The notes: a model not told the origin generated them from the letters alone. A stretch of DNA of 64,000 nucleotides from Bicyclus anynana (GCF_947172395.1 NC_069097.1:11702142-11766141); one strand, 5' to 3'. Shown: positions 10,410-22,396, counted from the stretch's first letter. Program-made: numbers and translations.

Positions 10410-12298
10410 ATATGTATCTACTTGCTTTGGAAAGTCCATTTTGAATATATCTTGTCTCTTTCTCATAGGCCTATGGCTATCCACATAGATAAGATTCTCA
10501 CATCGAATTCGTCGTTCTTAACGTTGGCAGTTTAAAAAGACAACTTTATTTTATGTCTACAAAATCGCGAAATAAATTAACAACTCTAATTATCTTGACT
10601 GTACTTTTACATAGAGATATTTCATTACAATTTTAAGGTCTGCGAGTCTTTGCAATCCAAGAAATTAGTAACTCCAAAGCCCCGGCAAGACTATTGTTAG
10701 TATAATTCCGGCCGCGCACGGAATTAAGCGCTTATATTGTTAGGGTAAGTCCAAAGATTATCTTTGAAGAAATAATTTTAAAGCCCGGCCTGCGACTGCA
10801 GACTTCAGCCTTGGAAATGGGTCAGAGCTCTAACGATGCTCCTTTCTTTTACACTTTTTCGCATCCATGTCGCTGTGTTGAGTTTCAGTGCGTTTCCATT
10901 GGATGAAAAGTTATAATGAAGATGGATGACGCTATTCATTGTATGGATTTTTCAATGATTAGTGAACAATTTGTAAAATCGGCGTTACGACATGTAGTTT
11001 GAAACATTTGAACATTTGAATGATGCTACGTCTGGACTCTGAATCTTTGTTAAAATAAGTAAATAGTGCACTTTGCCGAGTGTTGTCGATTTTTTAGCGT
11101 AAATCGTTCAATGTCGACAGTGTTAAAATATTTGCATGAATAAAAATACACACAAACATAGATGCATGCATATAAACTGAGTTTTGAAAATAAATGAATA
11201 TTTTCAGAACTCCGATTAAAATACAAACAAATAAATAAATATGTATTTACTTTTCATGAACAATATTTATAAAAGGATTACCGCCTTCAAATTATACACT
11301 GAAATCTTAATTTTGAAAAATATTTATTTAAGAGACGACGCAGGGGTCGATCAATCTTCTTTTTCTGAAGTCAGATAAAAATGTATTAGTACATGAATGC
11401 AAGTGAAATGTATAATAATCATTCTGTGCATGTATTTGTCACTCCTATAAATTTTCTGTGTGTTAAATTAGTTTCCTGGATGATTTAAAAATACTATTGA
11501 ACACGATAGATGTTAATATTCGCAATTTATATTAAAGAATTTATCCGAGTTAGGATAGTACCACGTTCTGTCGCAACCGCTAATAACAATATTAAACCGT
11601 GCCGGTTAAATTGCCGTGACGGCAGCGTTCATTGAAAACGCGTACTTTGTTGAAAGCTGCCGGCATTATGAAAGAATCCAACCCGCCGGGAAATCAGTGG
11701 TACGCCATAACGTTGAGATGAAGTGCGGTTAGGACGTCAACGTTCTTGTGAACTGATGTTTTAGAACTCATTTACGAGTTATTGCATTTGCTTTTAGATA
11801 AAGAGGCTTGCCCTCGCGTAATGTTACTTTTCTCTCACAGTTTCTAACCGATCTGTAGCGTTATATTGTAACGAGTGTTGTATTCGTCTCTATCTCTCTC
11901 TGTTTAACACGATGTGACGTATTCGTAGCTCACTCGATCGAGTTATAAAAAAAATTGTTACAAGCACTACACTCATAAACACACACACGATAATGGAATT
12001 TTGATAGTGGAATTAAAACATATTTTGTTTTAAACGCTTAAGAGATCTTTCTTGAAAATTGTTAACCAGATTGGAATTTTTATCTGTAAGTAGGTGTATT
12101 CTATAACTATTGTATTTCTTACTAAACTTAGTTTTTTTAACTCTCTCGCAAACAAATGAGCCTATTTTTCCACTGAATATTGATTTATTACTTATTTGTT
12201 ATGTTGATGTGTATAGTAAATAGTAAATCATTTAGAAAGTCGGTAGATACTTCATTTTAGCTATTTTGTTTAAAACTGTCTTATCTTTATGCTTGTAA
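10410..12298. other. noncoding DNA, no feature recognised
   Basis: AT-rich with scattered moderately GC-rich patches (about 10680-10820 and 11570-11720). I looked for exons, tRNAs and repeat ends and found none that could be supported. Confidence 0.45.
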
Positions 12299-12378
12299 CT
12301 TCCCGACTAGTTGGGGGAAATGGGAATATTGGTCATATTTAAAAATATGTCAAATATTCTGTCATTTAAAAAAAAAAA
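12299..12378 (+). repeat. SINE-C 3' fragment
   Basis: acttcccgactagttggggg ... aatattggtcatattta matches the 3' part of the tRNA-derived element at 30549, ending in an A run at 12369-12378. 5'-truncated. Confidence 0.75.
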
Positions 12379-12897
12379 CTTTTGCTTAAGCTCTGGGACT
12401 AGAAAGTTTAAAAATAAAGATAGGTCAATAAGATTTTACGAGCGGTGTTCGTTGGAATCATCCTTCGGATGTAGCTGCCTTTTGAATTTTGATTTCTTTT
12501 GAATTTGATTCCTTTTGAGGGTTCTTAATTAAATTTATTTAAATTGGGTAAATCCAAAGTTCATGTATAGTAGGCAATTCTAATATATTCTTATTAAGCA
12601 GTCATTAAATTACCTACCATTTTATTAGATCCTGTAGGTACGTAAAATACCTTATGATTGAATATTAAAGTTAATTACATATTCATATTTTTACCTACGC
12701 TCGTTAAACTTTGAACGGGTGACATATTTTAATTTTTCACTTATCATATAAATTTATATTTCATCTTAAGGGGGAGATAGGTAACTAAAACTGAAAGTTT
12801 TTAGTACCTACCCATTCCTACCAAATGATCATCTCTTACAGTATCTACTGTTAAAACTAGTGAGCACTGAAAGAAAATTAAATTTTCTTTGTAACAT
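12379..12897. other. noncoding DNA
   Basis: AT-rich. Nothing definable. Confidence 0.4.
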
Positions 12898-13055
12898 TTC
12901 AGTGTAAGTAGTTTGTAGAGGAAACTACTGGATCTATTTTAAAAATTCTTTCACCAAAGGAAAGCTACATTATCAGTGAGTAATACAGGCTTTATTATAT
13001 TCCCGTATTCCCATGGGAGTAGGAACTACGCGGGTGAAACCGCAGGGCGTCTGCC
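12898..13055 (+). repeat. dispersed repeat family D
   Basis: Has tactggatctattttaaaaa, tattcccgtattcccatggg and a good 3' end aactacgcgggtgaaaccgc followed by agggcgtctgcc. Confidence 0.8.
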
Positions 13056-13358
13056 ATTTCTGACATTTTTTTTCAAACGAACTGCGTATGGTGTAAAATG
13101 ACGTCATCACTTCGCAATTTATTAATGTATGGAAAACTAATCTTGATTTATTAGTATTGCCACGGTGTCAAGGTTAATTTGAAACGAAGATTCCGTACTG
13201 ATAATGAAATATTATAATTAGTACAAAACCAAATTGGAATTGGACTATTAGGCGTAAAAATGAATTAATAACTTCGATAGCTAATTAAATTGCTGTGTTG
13301 GAGGTTACTTTTATTATAAACTAATTAAAAAGTAACGGGAGCTCCGGGTAAATATACG
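13056..13358. other. noncoding DNA
   Basis: Nothing seen in this 300-bp spacer between two family D copies. Confidence 0.4.
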
Positions 13359-13546
13359 CTAATCTATACTAATATTATAAAGAGTTAAACTTTGTGTGTT
13401 TGTGAGGTTATAGAGAGTAATCTCTGGATCTACGGAAAATTCTTTTATTAATAGAACGTGACGTTATTTGTGAGTGTCATGTATTAATTTTAGCTCCGTA
13501 GTCACGGGAACGGGAACTACGCAGGCAAAATCTTGGTGAAAACTAG
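13359..13546 (+). repeat. dispersed repeat family D
   Basis: The complete 5' start (ctaatctatactaatattat) through cgggaacgggaactacgcag, with a decayed 3' end (aaaactagcgtgg). Confidence 0.75.
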
Positions 13547-15266
13547 CGTGGACTAATAAATAATACTAGTTTATAGACGCCTTTGTCGTTATGAGATTCA
13601 CCGACATTATGACATTAGTACTAAGGTACAGTTTATATTTGGATTTTGATTTTGAAATTGTATAATAGTAGCTATTTATAATTATTACGTATACGTAAAA
13701 TATACATAGATGTGGGTACCTATAGTAGATGCTTTTAAAAAGATAATGTTCAAATTATACCATCTAATATATAAGGACACCTTCAGGTTCTTTGTTTTTT
13801 GGTTTTTAACTATTTAATAGGATTGCCACATAATAATATTAATACCTAATAATCTATGGAAATGTCAGCTAAACAACTTTTTACGAGCCAAGCCTGCAAA
13901 CTCAAACCTACTCCAATCTAAGGATCTTTTTTTTTTTGTTTTATAAATACTTAATAACTTACATCATAATTTTGTATAAGAGCCATTTTTTGGCGATGAG
14001 ATTGGAATTTGAGAGGTAATTAGTTAAAAAAGTATCAGTTAAATATCCAAGCATATTTAACTGATACTTTTTAAACTAATTAATTGTTAAGTTAATTGCT
14101 AATTCACATATAATACAGTTCAATTAGATTTTCAAAAATATATAATTAAAATCATAAATCGTGGTAGGCGCTGATTGCGCTATTCCACTAGGCTACGATA
14201 AATTTTATATTTTCTTGCAAAACTATCGTGCAGAAATTTGGCACTCACGTTTGATTTTGGTCACAAAACTGTCATTTTAAGTATGGTATTCTACATTACG
14301 AAATAGCGAATTTTCATTTCTAGAGCAATCCTTAAAAAATAAACGGGTAAGTGTAGAAGTTCTTATATGATTATGTACTTCTGAATGCGATCAGCGTGCT
14401 TAGGCGGGCGCTGATTCTTTGCCAGAATATAGCACGAAGAACTTAGATCTCGTATCGCAGTAGACCGAAGTCTCACAGGTGGTCTCATGACCTATATATA
14501 CACTCCGGACATCTACGTTCTGACTATCAGACTGATAGAATATTGTAAGTCAGTAGAGCATGTCGTTACTACAATGTGAATTGATGTAAGTACATGCTAA
14601 TGCAGTCAACGGCGTCGCCAAAGGAAGGCAAGGGTCAACTGACCCTTGTCTTTAAATCTAAGTCCATTCAATCGACTTGCCTTGCAATAAAAATTGCCGT
14701 AGAGTACTACAATTAGGGTTAAGTTGCATACTCTTGACTTTAAATACATCAATTTTTTTTTTGCTCCATAATAGTATTAACTCTCCCCCACTCCCGCCTA
14801 TTTCCAGGCTACGGATTAGTGAAGTCCTGGGTCTATTATCATTATGTCGAATCCAAAAAATATTCCGTTAATAATAATTCGTACAAAATATAAAAACAAA
14901 GTTGTTGTTTCAATGTCAATGGACACAAAAAAAAAGTCTGCATTTCTAACAGAGACATCTACTTATTAAAACACAAAAACGATTAGAATAACCAATTTTC
15001 GCCATAAAAACAAGAAGCTTATTTGATAAACATTCTTTATTTTCTTTTTTTATAAGTTTTAGTGTCGACGAACTAATTACGTGGAAGGTCGAGATATCCC
15101 GCGTTGAACCTATCACCAGTCATAATATAGAAATTACGATATATTTATAGCAATAAAACAGCATATTCAATTTTGGAGTTCCTTATACCTATTTCGTGTT
15201 GGTTACCATTACATATATTATCTTGACGACCGAGCTTTGGTCAATGTACTTGTATTTTAAAAACGT
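13547..15266. other. noncoding DNA
   Basis: AT-rich, no gene. On the minus strand, 14159-14205 reads tagcctagtggaatagcgc, an A-box-like sequence, but no B box follows. A hairpin lies at 14019-14081. Confidence 0.4.
14019..14081. repeat. AT-rich hairpin, about 28-bp stem
   Basis: Arms 14019-14046 and 14053-14081 are inverted copies (aattagttaaaaaagtatca ... against ... tgatactttttaaactaatt) with one mismatch and a six-base loop. No terminator-like U tract. Confidence 0.75.
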
Positions 15267-15278
15267 GAACCCACATTG

Positions 15279-15594
15279 AAGTGAGCCGTGATAGCCCAGT
15301 GGATACGACCTCTGCCTCCGATTTCGGAGGTTGTGTGTGCGAATCTGGTCCGGAGCATGCACTTCCAATTTTTCAGTTGTGTATTTTGAGAAATTAAATA
15401 TCACGTGTCTCAAACGGTGAAGGAAAAACATCGTGAGGAAACGTGCATACCAGAGAATTTTCTTAATTCTCTGCGTGTGTCTGCCAATCCGCATTGTGCC
15501 AGCGTGGTGGACTATTGGTCTAACGCATCTCATTCTGAGAGGAGAGTCGAGCTCAGCAGTGAGCCGAATATGGGCTGATAATGATGATGATGAT
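15279..15594 (+). mobile_element. SINE-A copy 4
   Basis: Full length, from gtgagccgtgatagcccag to a (gat)n tail (gataatgatgatgatgat). Exact 12-bp TSD gaacccacattg at 15267-15278 and 15595-15606. The B box is mutated (gtgcgaatctgg). ORFs on both strands across it are artefacts of the repeat. Confidence 0.95.
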
Positions 15595-15759
15595 GAACCC
15601 ACATTGCAGCAAAATGGCGAGTCTAAGCTCCGAACCCTACAGGAGGAAGAAGGTCCTTGCTTTAAGACTAAGTTATTATGGGAGAGAACGGATTTTAGAC
15701 GTACCACGCAGCTAGGTCATTATATCCAATGTAGATTGGTGCACTTACGGTGATAATGT

Positions 15760-16156
15760 TAAATTCCCAACTCCAGGCTGGAATTTTTTTTAAAAGGGAG
15801 AAAAGTTTGATAGCTTGGCACATTGTCAAGAGAGAAGGAGATAAATTAGAGAAACTTGGCATCATTGGCAAATTGGAAGGAAAGATACCCCGAAGACGTA
15901 GATGCATCGGTCACATCAATCCATACCACTCTCGATACAAAAGTACACGAAGCTCTACAAGTCGCGAAAAGCAGTGCCGCATGGTGCGACATAGTGCAAA
16001 GAAAAGATTTGAGTGTGTGATAGGGGTCACGACCCTCAGCATTGAGGAACACGACGCGAGGGATAATGATAACAGGATAATGTTAATTCCTAATCCCGGA
16101 CTAGCAAATTTCTTAAAAGGGAGAAACACATAGGGTAACCACTGGACGAGAACATC
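15760..16156 (+). pseudogene. second-type LINE RT C-terminal fragment
   Basis: The plus-strand frame gives AWHIVKREGDKLEKLGIIGK followed by LEGKIPRRRRCIGHIN, the decayed form of the 'HI.RRDGDNLEKLIVTGKVEGKRPRGR' tail found at the C-termini of many insect non-LTR reverse transcriptases. It also carries ggtcacgaccctcag ... gaggaacacgacgcgag, shared with 50451-50700. No catalytic domain remains. It runs straight into the (GAT)n tract at 16157. Confidence 0.75.
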
Positions 16157-16163
16157 ATGATGG

Positions 16164-16197
<34 letters not shown>

Positions 16198-16246
16198 AAT
16201 GATGATGATGATGATGATGATGGTGGTGATGATGATGATGGTGGTG
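16157..16246 (+). repeat. (GAT)n microsatellite
   Basis: About 90 bp of gat units with a few ggt variants, at the 3' end of the LINE fragment. The poly-Ser frame read on the minus strand is not a gene. Confidence 0.9.
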
Positions 16247-17497
16247 TATACTTATACAAAAATTGTGTAATTAAATAGATAAAACAGCAGATACAGAACC
16301 CTATAATGCGTATCTTGCAACAGTAGCTCAGTAAAACAAATAAACGGTTAGGTACTAGACGGAACAGGTTGTGGAGTATCAACGACCTTGCCAAGGTCCC
16401 GGCGAATGTCATAAATAGTGGCGGAATAGCTTAGTAAATGTGAAAAGAAATTTAATACATTCATGGTTTTTTTGCGTCGTTTCACCGCGCGGTTATGGAC
16501 AGTTGGGAATTTATTTACTTAGTTACTAACGTCTCATTTATGTAGCTTTTTACCCGACTGCAAGAAGGGTTATGTTTTTCGCGCGTATCTTGTATGTATG
16601 AATGTATGTAATATTATTTATTAACTTCATCCTTTAAATCTTCCAAAACTGAACGGATTTAAGAAATTAAGATATCTTTCGATTTATCTCACTAACCCAA
16701 GTGTTCTTAGATATAAAAAAAACCAATACGACGACTGTGAGACACTATAGACTCGAGGTAATTTTTTTTTCGAATATTGAATATATTATATAATAATATA
16801 TGTTATTGGTATCAATTTCAAGGACTCATTAAGAGGATTTCTAAATGGTATATCATAGCCATATTAACAAAAAGCTAGAATTAGAAAAACGTTATTTCTT
16901 AATCGCTATAAAAAATACGCGAGGTGATTGACTAGGTGCGAGCAGGTTAGGCAGGCAGGTTTTTTTTTTAACTAACTTATATTTAATAACTATCGAGAAG
17001 ATAAAAACAGAACTTTTGTGATTGAAAAGTTTAAAAAGTATTTGACCTAACATTCGTCAACATTGACACTCGCAATCCATTGCAAGTTTAGAGGCTGTAC
17101 AATCAATTGGCACATCACAAGATGGTTGTTCAACACAAATATTTAACGTGCAAACGAAAAACTGATCTCGTATGCTTTACAAAATCTTACAAAATTTGCG
17201 CAAATATCATAGACATTCAGAAATAATCTGTAAATATAACACGTTGAGTACGTTTACCAACGGGTTTTGTATAATTATGGATCATTTTTTATTAGCACAA
17301 AACGTTTTATTTTGCCATAAATCGATTGCTGTTTTAAACGATTTTATGGCCGATAAATTTGAATGACAAACAATTAGTAATGGCTGTAATAAAACACTAT
17401 AAAACACTTATAGAAGTCTTGTTATCTTACCGAAAACAAAATAACTTGTTGAGGATGAGAAGAGAGACAGGAAAGGCGTAAAATATTGTGTTTGTAC
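16247..17497. other. noncoding DNA, probably intron on the minus strand
   Basis: AT-rich. It lies downstream (in minus-strand sense) of the exon at 17498-17809, so it should be that gene's intron. No further exon could be supported. Confidence 0.4.
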
Positions 17498-17809
17498 CTT
17501 CAGAATATATGGAGTCAATTTGCTCGCTCTCAACGCTTTGTAAACTGTCATCTTCACCGTACTCCTGGACTTCTGGTGGATCTGGATCTGCCATTTCAGG
17601 CATATCTTGCATTTCTGTCTCCTCTGGTTCCAGATTTTGTACTTCTTTAACCGATTCTCTTATTGTCCTTTCCTCAGTTTTCTTTACCGGCAGAATGTCA
17701 AATATAGAAGGAGCTCTCACATTCCCACTGGCCAGTCCTAACTTCTTCTGAATATACGCTTCCAGGATCTGCTGGGTAATTTTATTCTGCCTCGCCAACT
17801 CTTGGGGGC
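17498..17809 (-). CDS. isolated 312-nt internal exon of an unidentified gene
   Basis: On the minus strand a polypyrimidine-rich acceptor (ctcatttccccgcag) precedes 17809 and a consensus donor (ctgaag then gtacaaac) follows 17498. Between them the frame is open for 312 nt, starting and ending inside codons at the same phase (1-1), so the exon could be skipped without a frameshift. It encodes about 103 residues: PQELARQNKITQQILEAYIQ (helical, basic), a short hydrophobic patch APSIFDILPV, then a strongly acidic, Pro/Glu/Met-rich stretch (EPEETEMQDMPEMADPDPPE ... SVESEQIDSIYSE). No signal peptide, membrane segment or known domain. It looks like a disordered cytoplasmic or nuclear segment. I do not recognise the family. 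Flanking exons must lie in large introns or outside the window. The ATG-started ORF that covers it extends into both introns and should not be used as the gene model. Confidence 0.65.
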
Positions 17810-18804
17810 CTGCGGGGAAATGAGAATGACAGATAAAAATGACTGCGCGAGAAACCAATTGTGGAAAAGTTCGGAGGGACAATTTGAAAACGAATCGACG
17901 TCATTTTTATCTGCTTCCCCATTTTCTCCGGTATTCAAGGGGTTAGGAATTATTTAAGTTAAAGGATTTTTTATAATCTATATCAGTTTTTAGTTTAATG
18001 ATGTTATGTAGGTATTTTGTATAGCCTCCGAACTTCACACGTAATAGTTTATGAGTATTAAAAGAAAGTTTGAGTCTTATCATTTAATGATAATGGAAAC
18101 TTAAAACTGCAGAGTAACCAAGTATAAGAATAACTACTACCTTCGATTCTAACTAATAACGAACTATGTTGGGGAAAACAATAAAAAGAGTTGACTAATA
18201 TAACATTAGAAGTAGGGTATTTTTAAAATTAAAAGAAGGGTATTTTTTAACGAAAAAATACCAAACTCCATGCGTTCAAGGCAGCTTTTGTTTTCGATCG
18301 CCGTACCCTGGACTTTTGTCTTATCCTTTAGAAGCACAAAGTTTTAGCTTAGTTGGAGCAAACCGTCTGACATGGGTTATTTAAAAAAGTACTGTGCATT
18401 CGAAAGTACATATAAATGTAATTTATGCATAATGGTTAATCCAATGAAAAATCCAGGTAGATTTTTTCCAAACAATTGACAAAACAACTTCGTCACCGTA
18501 AAGTAAGTAAGTTTAGTTTATTTACTACTGCGAAATAGGTCGAAATTAGTAAATAGTTTTCTTATTACCACAAAAATGTTCAAGGTACTATGATCTAATA
18601 TAGGGACAATTGTAGCCAGGTTAACGACACCGGATTATTCATGACTTTAATAAAAAACGCCCCTGAACTGCCCACGGCCAAAAACATTGTAATTCCAGTC
18701 CCTCTACAACTATAAATCAATACATCAATACATATAAATAAAGTACAAGCGTCTGTTTGTTATTTCAAAATAACTGTGTTTTCTCAAGTTTTTATAAACA
18801 TATC
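17810..18804. other. noncoding DNA, probably intron on the minus strand
   Basis: AT-rich. No second exon with splice sites could be supported. Confidence 0.4.
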
Positions 18805-19108
18805 GTTATCAACCCATATTCGGCTCACTGCTGAGCTCGAGTCTCCTCTCAGAATGAGAGGGATTAGGCCTTAGTCCACCACGCTGGCCCAATGCGGATT
18901 GGCAGACTTCACACACGCAGAGAATTAAGAAAATTCTCTGGTATGCAGGTTTCCTCATGATGTTTTCCTTCACCGTTTGAGACACGTGATATTTAATTTC
19001 TTAAAATGCACACAACTGTAAAGTTGGAGGTGCATACCCGGGATCGGATTCGAACCCACACCCTCTGGAATTGGAGGCAAAGGTCATATCCACTGGGCTA
19101 TCACGGCT
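18805..19108 (-). mobile_element. SINE-A copy 5
   Basis: Full-length reverse-strand copy from gttatcaacccatattcggc (3' end) to gggctatcacggc (head). The B box is mutated. No clear TSD. Confidence 0.9.
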
Positions 19109-19134
19109 TCGAACTGTTACATATACCAATATGT

Positions 19135-19331
19135 CTTCTTCAAATCTTTATAGATTTGATTGTTTGTTTGCATTGAATGGGCTCTTAAACTAGTGAACCG
19201 ATTTGAAAAATTCTTTCACTGTTGAGAAGCTATACTATCCCCGAATACTATAGGCTGCTATATTATATTTTATCCCCGTATTACTACGGGAACAGGAACC
19301 ACGCGTGTGAAACTGCTCGGCGTCTGCTAGT
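19135..19331 (+). repeat. dispersed repeat family D
   Basis: A near-complete copy: aaactagtgaaccgatttg, attttatccccgtattacta, gggaacaggaaccacgcg, and the end cggcgtctgctagt. Confidence 0.85.
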
Positions 19332-20036
19332 ACTCGATAATCGAATAACGACAATACTAAAGCACATTTAAGATTTTTTTTTTGTGTCTGTCAGTTTGTT
19401 ATCCGGGCTAATCTTTGCAACGGCTGGACCGATTTTATTGGGACTTTAACTTGGAGGTTATTGACCAAATTAACCATATTGTGATTAATAACTGCCTCTA
19501 CCTCCAAGGCTAATTTACAAAGTAGCCACTTTTAATAGTTCCCGTTGTTGGTTTGAAAGTTCAAAAACTGACTTCCACGCGTATGAAGTCACGGACGTCC
19601 ATTACTATTTTACATAACTTTCTAACAATATGCCACCATCATAAATCTTTGTCATACATAATCCTATCGGCCTAATAAGATTTTCTTGCCACAATACCAT
19701 TGTTCCAGCTATCCGTGACAAGAACAATAGGAGTTTTATCTAATCGCTTGTATAATTTGTTGAATGCAAGGAAGCTTTTCGTACTTAATCGGAGGAACCC
19801 GAGGAAGCATGAGGGGCGAGTTACATTTAGACCTCGCTTTGTTTGAAGGCAATCCTATACAAGGTTCAAGGTTTATTTTGTATAGTTATCTGCAGATTAC
19901 TCAGTTTACAAGTGCGGTAGTAACTGGCATTGGTATCGTAACATTTGGCTTGTATTTAAATGTAGGTATGAGTAACAGATTTGTAATGTATCTATAATCT
20001 ATAACATTTTTTGTTAAATAACCTGTTTTAAATGAC
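19332..20036. other. noncoding DNA
   Basis: Part of 19380-19620 (gtctgtcagtttgttatccg ... acgcgtatgaagtcacgg) resembles the family E type of dispersed repeat but is too decayed to bound. No gene. Confidence 0.4.
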
Positions 20037-20044
20037 TCCCTACG

Positions 20045-20329
20045 CAGTGGCGGATTTACAAATCTGCAGCCAGTAGGCTATATTTTTACCGCCCTTATGA
20101 CCTCTGAAATTCGATACCGTTGTTCGCAAACATATTTATAAAAATTTTTTGGCAGTATCATTTCGACTTTTAACATTTTAGTACAGGACTTTTAATGTAT
20201 TTTAGGACTAAAATATATTAAAAATTTTGTTAAGTTTTCGAGAGTAATTTTTTTTATTAAAAGCTATTTAGGCCAAATTTGCCGCCCTCTGACATCTGCC
20301 GACTTAGCCTACTGGTAAATCGGCCACTG
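20045..20329. mobile_element. hAT-like MITE 1
   Basis: Inverted ends CAGTGGCGGATTTACAAATC and (complement of the right end) CAGTGGCCGATTTACCAGTA. The shared inner block gccagtaggcta / tagcctactgg is also inverted. Flanking 8-mers tccctacg (20037-20044) and tccctttg (20330-20337) match 6/8. Length 285 bp and no ORF. CAGTG ends and 8-bp duplications are typical of hAT elements, so this is probably a non-autonomous one. Confidence 0.8.
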
Positions 20330-20348
20330 TCCCTTTGCATGCGTATTT

Positions 20349-20876
20349 TTAACCGACTTCAAAAAAGGAGGTTCTCAATCCCACCCGTATTTTTTTTTAT
20401 GTTTGTTACCGCTTATCTTCGTCATTTCATAACCAATTTTAAAAATTCTTTTTTGTTTGAAAGAGTATACTTTCATATTGGTCTCATTTAATTTCCTATT
20501 ACTGAATTGATTTTAATAAAAATTAAATGCTAGGACACACAAAAAACAGAAAAATGAATTTTTTTAACAAAAAAATTTAATCGACTTCGAAATCACAAAA
20601 ATAAAGTAAAAAGGGAAAAATAACATAGTATGTGCTACCACCACTTTGAAGGCGGTGCCAACACAGTGATGTTGATGCATTAACTAAAGCCGATTAGATC
20701 ATAAACTTTTAGGATTTAAAAACAGTTCTTTTCCGTGGTTCTTTCGGAAATGGCTTTATTAATACGTCACTGGCTTGGCACTGCCTTCAAAGTGATCAGA
20801 AGGTGGCACATACGATTTTTCTCTTTTTAGTTTATTTTTGTGATTTTAAAATCGGTTCAATTTTTTTGTTAAAAAT
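20349..20876 (-). mobile_element. composite element G with a long foldback
   Basis: The left end taaccgacttcaaaaaagga followed by ggttctcaat is the tail of the family in reverse orientation. The right half, 20560-20876, is a foldback whose arms (aaaaaaatttaatcgacttc ... ccactttgaaggcggtgcc and its complement ... caaagtgatcagaaggtggc ... aatcggttcaattttttt) pair over roughly 115 bp with mismatches. Mirror-image architecture of the copy at 29312-30176. No ORF. Class uncertain. Confidence 0.75.
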
Positions 20877-21789
20877 ATTTTATAATATTTATCTTAATAT
20901 TTGCAGGATTACTACCTATACGAACACTATAGGTAATGTAGGATATTGAAGTTATTGGACATTACTTTCGAAATCGCATTACGAAATTAGTACAATAATC
21001 TTAAATTAACAGAGACTCCAAACACTTAAAAGGCATTGTCAAGATAAACGTATCATAATATATCGATATAAGTAATCCTGAACTTTGCAGATCCGCTTGT
21101 AATAATCGATTTTAAATCGAATGACTCAATTCGTTGTTAATCGTTTGATCTATTGTTAATCACTTTAATAAAATACATAACGAATTGCAAGATTCCCATC
21201 ACGAACGTCAAGATTTCCAAATAAATGTTGTGATTCGGCAATAAACAAAAATTTTGCAACGCTCATTTCGTTTTTGGATGAAGATGCAAACGTAATAAGA
21301 GTTTCACGATTATCAAATAAGGTTCTGTTGCTCGAGACCTAAAAAAGATTTATGAGTAGGGTTGTCATATGCAAATGAAATGACAATGACATGTTTTTTA
21401 AAAATTTGAAACGCCTTAATTGACTCTTTGTAATTCGAGCATAATATTTTAATACTTGGAAATTGCTTTGCAAATTTTTCTCGTTTCGAGCAAGTTTCGA
21501 GTGATTTGATATTATCATATCTTAGCAATTAGGTATTTAGACATAGTGATATTATTATTTTTCACTTTGACCTATTAAAATAATAATATCGAATGCATTT
21601 ATTAATTTATTCATTGATAATTGTACGGTGGTCAAAGGTTAATTGCGTTAAATTATAATAATAGTCCAATTTTAATAATAAATTAAGGTGTCGCCAATTA
21701 AATAACTGTAGCATTAAATAATAACCAGCTAGCCTATTCACTAATTTGGTCTTTATTAACACCTATTAAAATAAACATCAAATCAATTG
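20877..21789. other. noncoding DNA
   Basis: AT-rich, with no exon or repeat ends found. Confidence 0.4.
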
Positions 21790-21886
21790 AGAAATGTCAT
21801 CTACCTTCTGTATGATATCCACGATACGAAGAGCTGACAGTAGACACCGGATGACATTTGTTACATATTATCTCAATTTCGTATAT
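21790..21886 (+). repeat. dispersed repeat family F
   Basis: Family description: an approximately 90-bp unit starting aatgtcat, with tgatatccacga in the middle and ending ccggatgacatt, followed by tctcaattt. Start and end are short inverted repeats. Other copies lie at 45427 and 46101. Confidence 0.7.
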
Positions 21887-22053
21887 AAATAACAACTAAC
21901 TTACGTCGAAGTTAGTGAATTCTTTGCAGATTTTTATAGGAAAGATGTTCTTCTACTTACATTAATCAACAGAACGTTAATTTTAATTTAATTTGACATT
22001 TCTGACTAAAAAATATTATTAAAATGAATTTTAAACAATCCAATAGCTTATCT

Positions 22054-22383
22054 TCACCGTTAGACACGTGATGTTTAATTTTTTAAATGCACACAACTGA
22101 AAAGTTGGAGGTGCATACACTGGATTCGAACCCACACCCTCCGTAGTCGGAGGCAGAGGTCATATCCACTGGGTTATTACGGTTCTTAATTTAAATGTCT
22201 CTAACGGTGCAGGAAAACATCGCGAGGAAACGTGCATACCAGAGAATTTTCTTAATTATCTACGTGTGTGAAGTCTATCAATCCGCATTAGGCCAGCGTG
22301 GTGGACTATTGGTCTAATTCCTGTCATTCAGAAAGGAGACTTGAGCTCAGCAGTGAGCCGAATATGGGTCGATAACGAACGAA
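22054..22383. mobile_element. SINE-A copy 6 with inverted 5' half
   Basis: 22054-22176 is the reverse complement of the SINE-A head (ending gggttattacgg), and about 22177-22383 is the forward 3' half (ctctaacggtgcaggaaaac ... ccgaatatgggtcgataacg). The two parts overlap by about 30 bp of element sequence at the tgtctcaaacggtg region. The whole rearranged element sits inside one TSD: caatagcttatct (22041-22053) and caatagtttatct (22384-22396), 12/13 identical. It therefore integrated in this form, as expected from twin priming. Confidence 0.85.
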
Positions 22384-22396
22384 CAATAGTTTATCT

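Noticed and set aside
14019..14081. Hairpin as a transcription terminator
   Set aside because: The sequence is eukaryotic; hairpin terminators of the bacterial type are not expected, and no U tract follows.
14159..14205. A-box-like tagcctagtggaatagcgc on the minus strand
   Set aside because: No B box downstream and no repeat body recognised.
15189..15707. 172-codon minus-strand ORF, second longest in the window
   Set aside because: It reads through SINE-A copy 4, including its TSD and (gat)n tail. The same peptide pieces (TAELESPLRMRGVRP-like) recur wherever this SINE lies.
16155..16412. Serine/proline-rich ORF on the minus strand
   Set aside because: Translation of the (GAT)n tract at 16157-16246 plus random flank.
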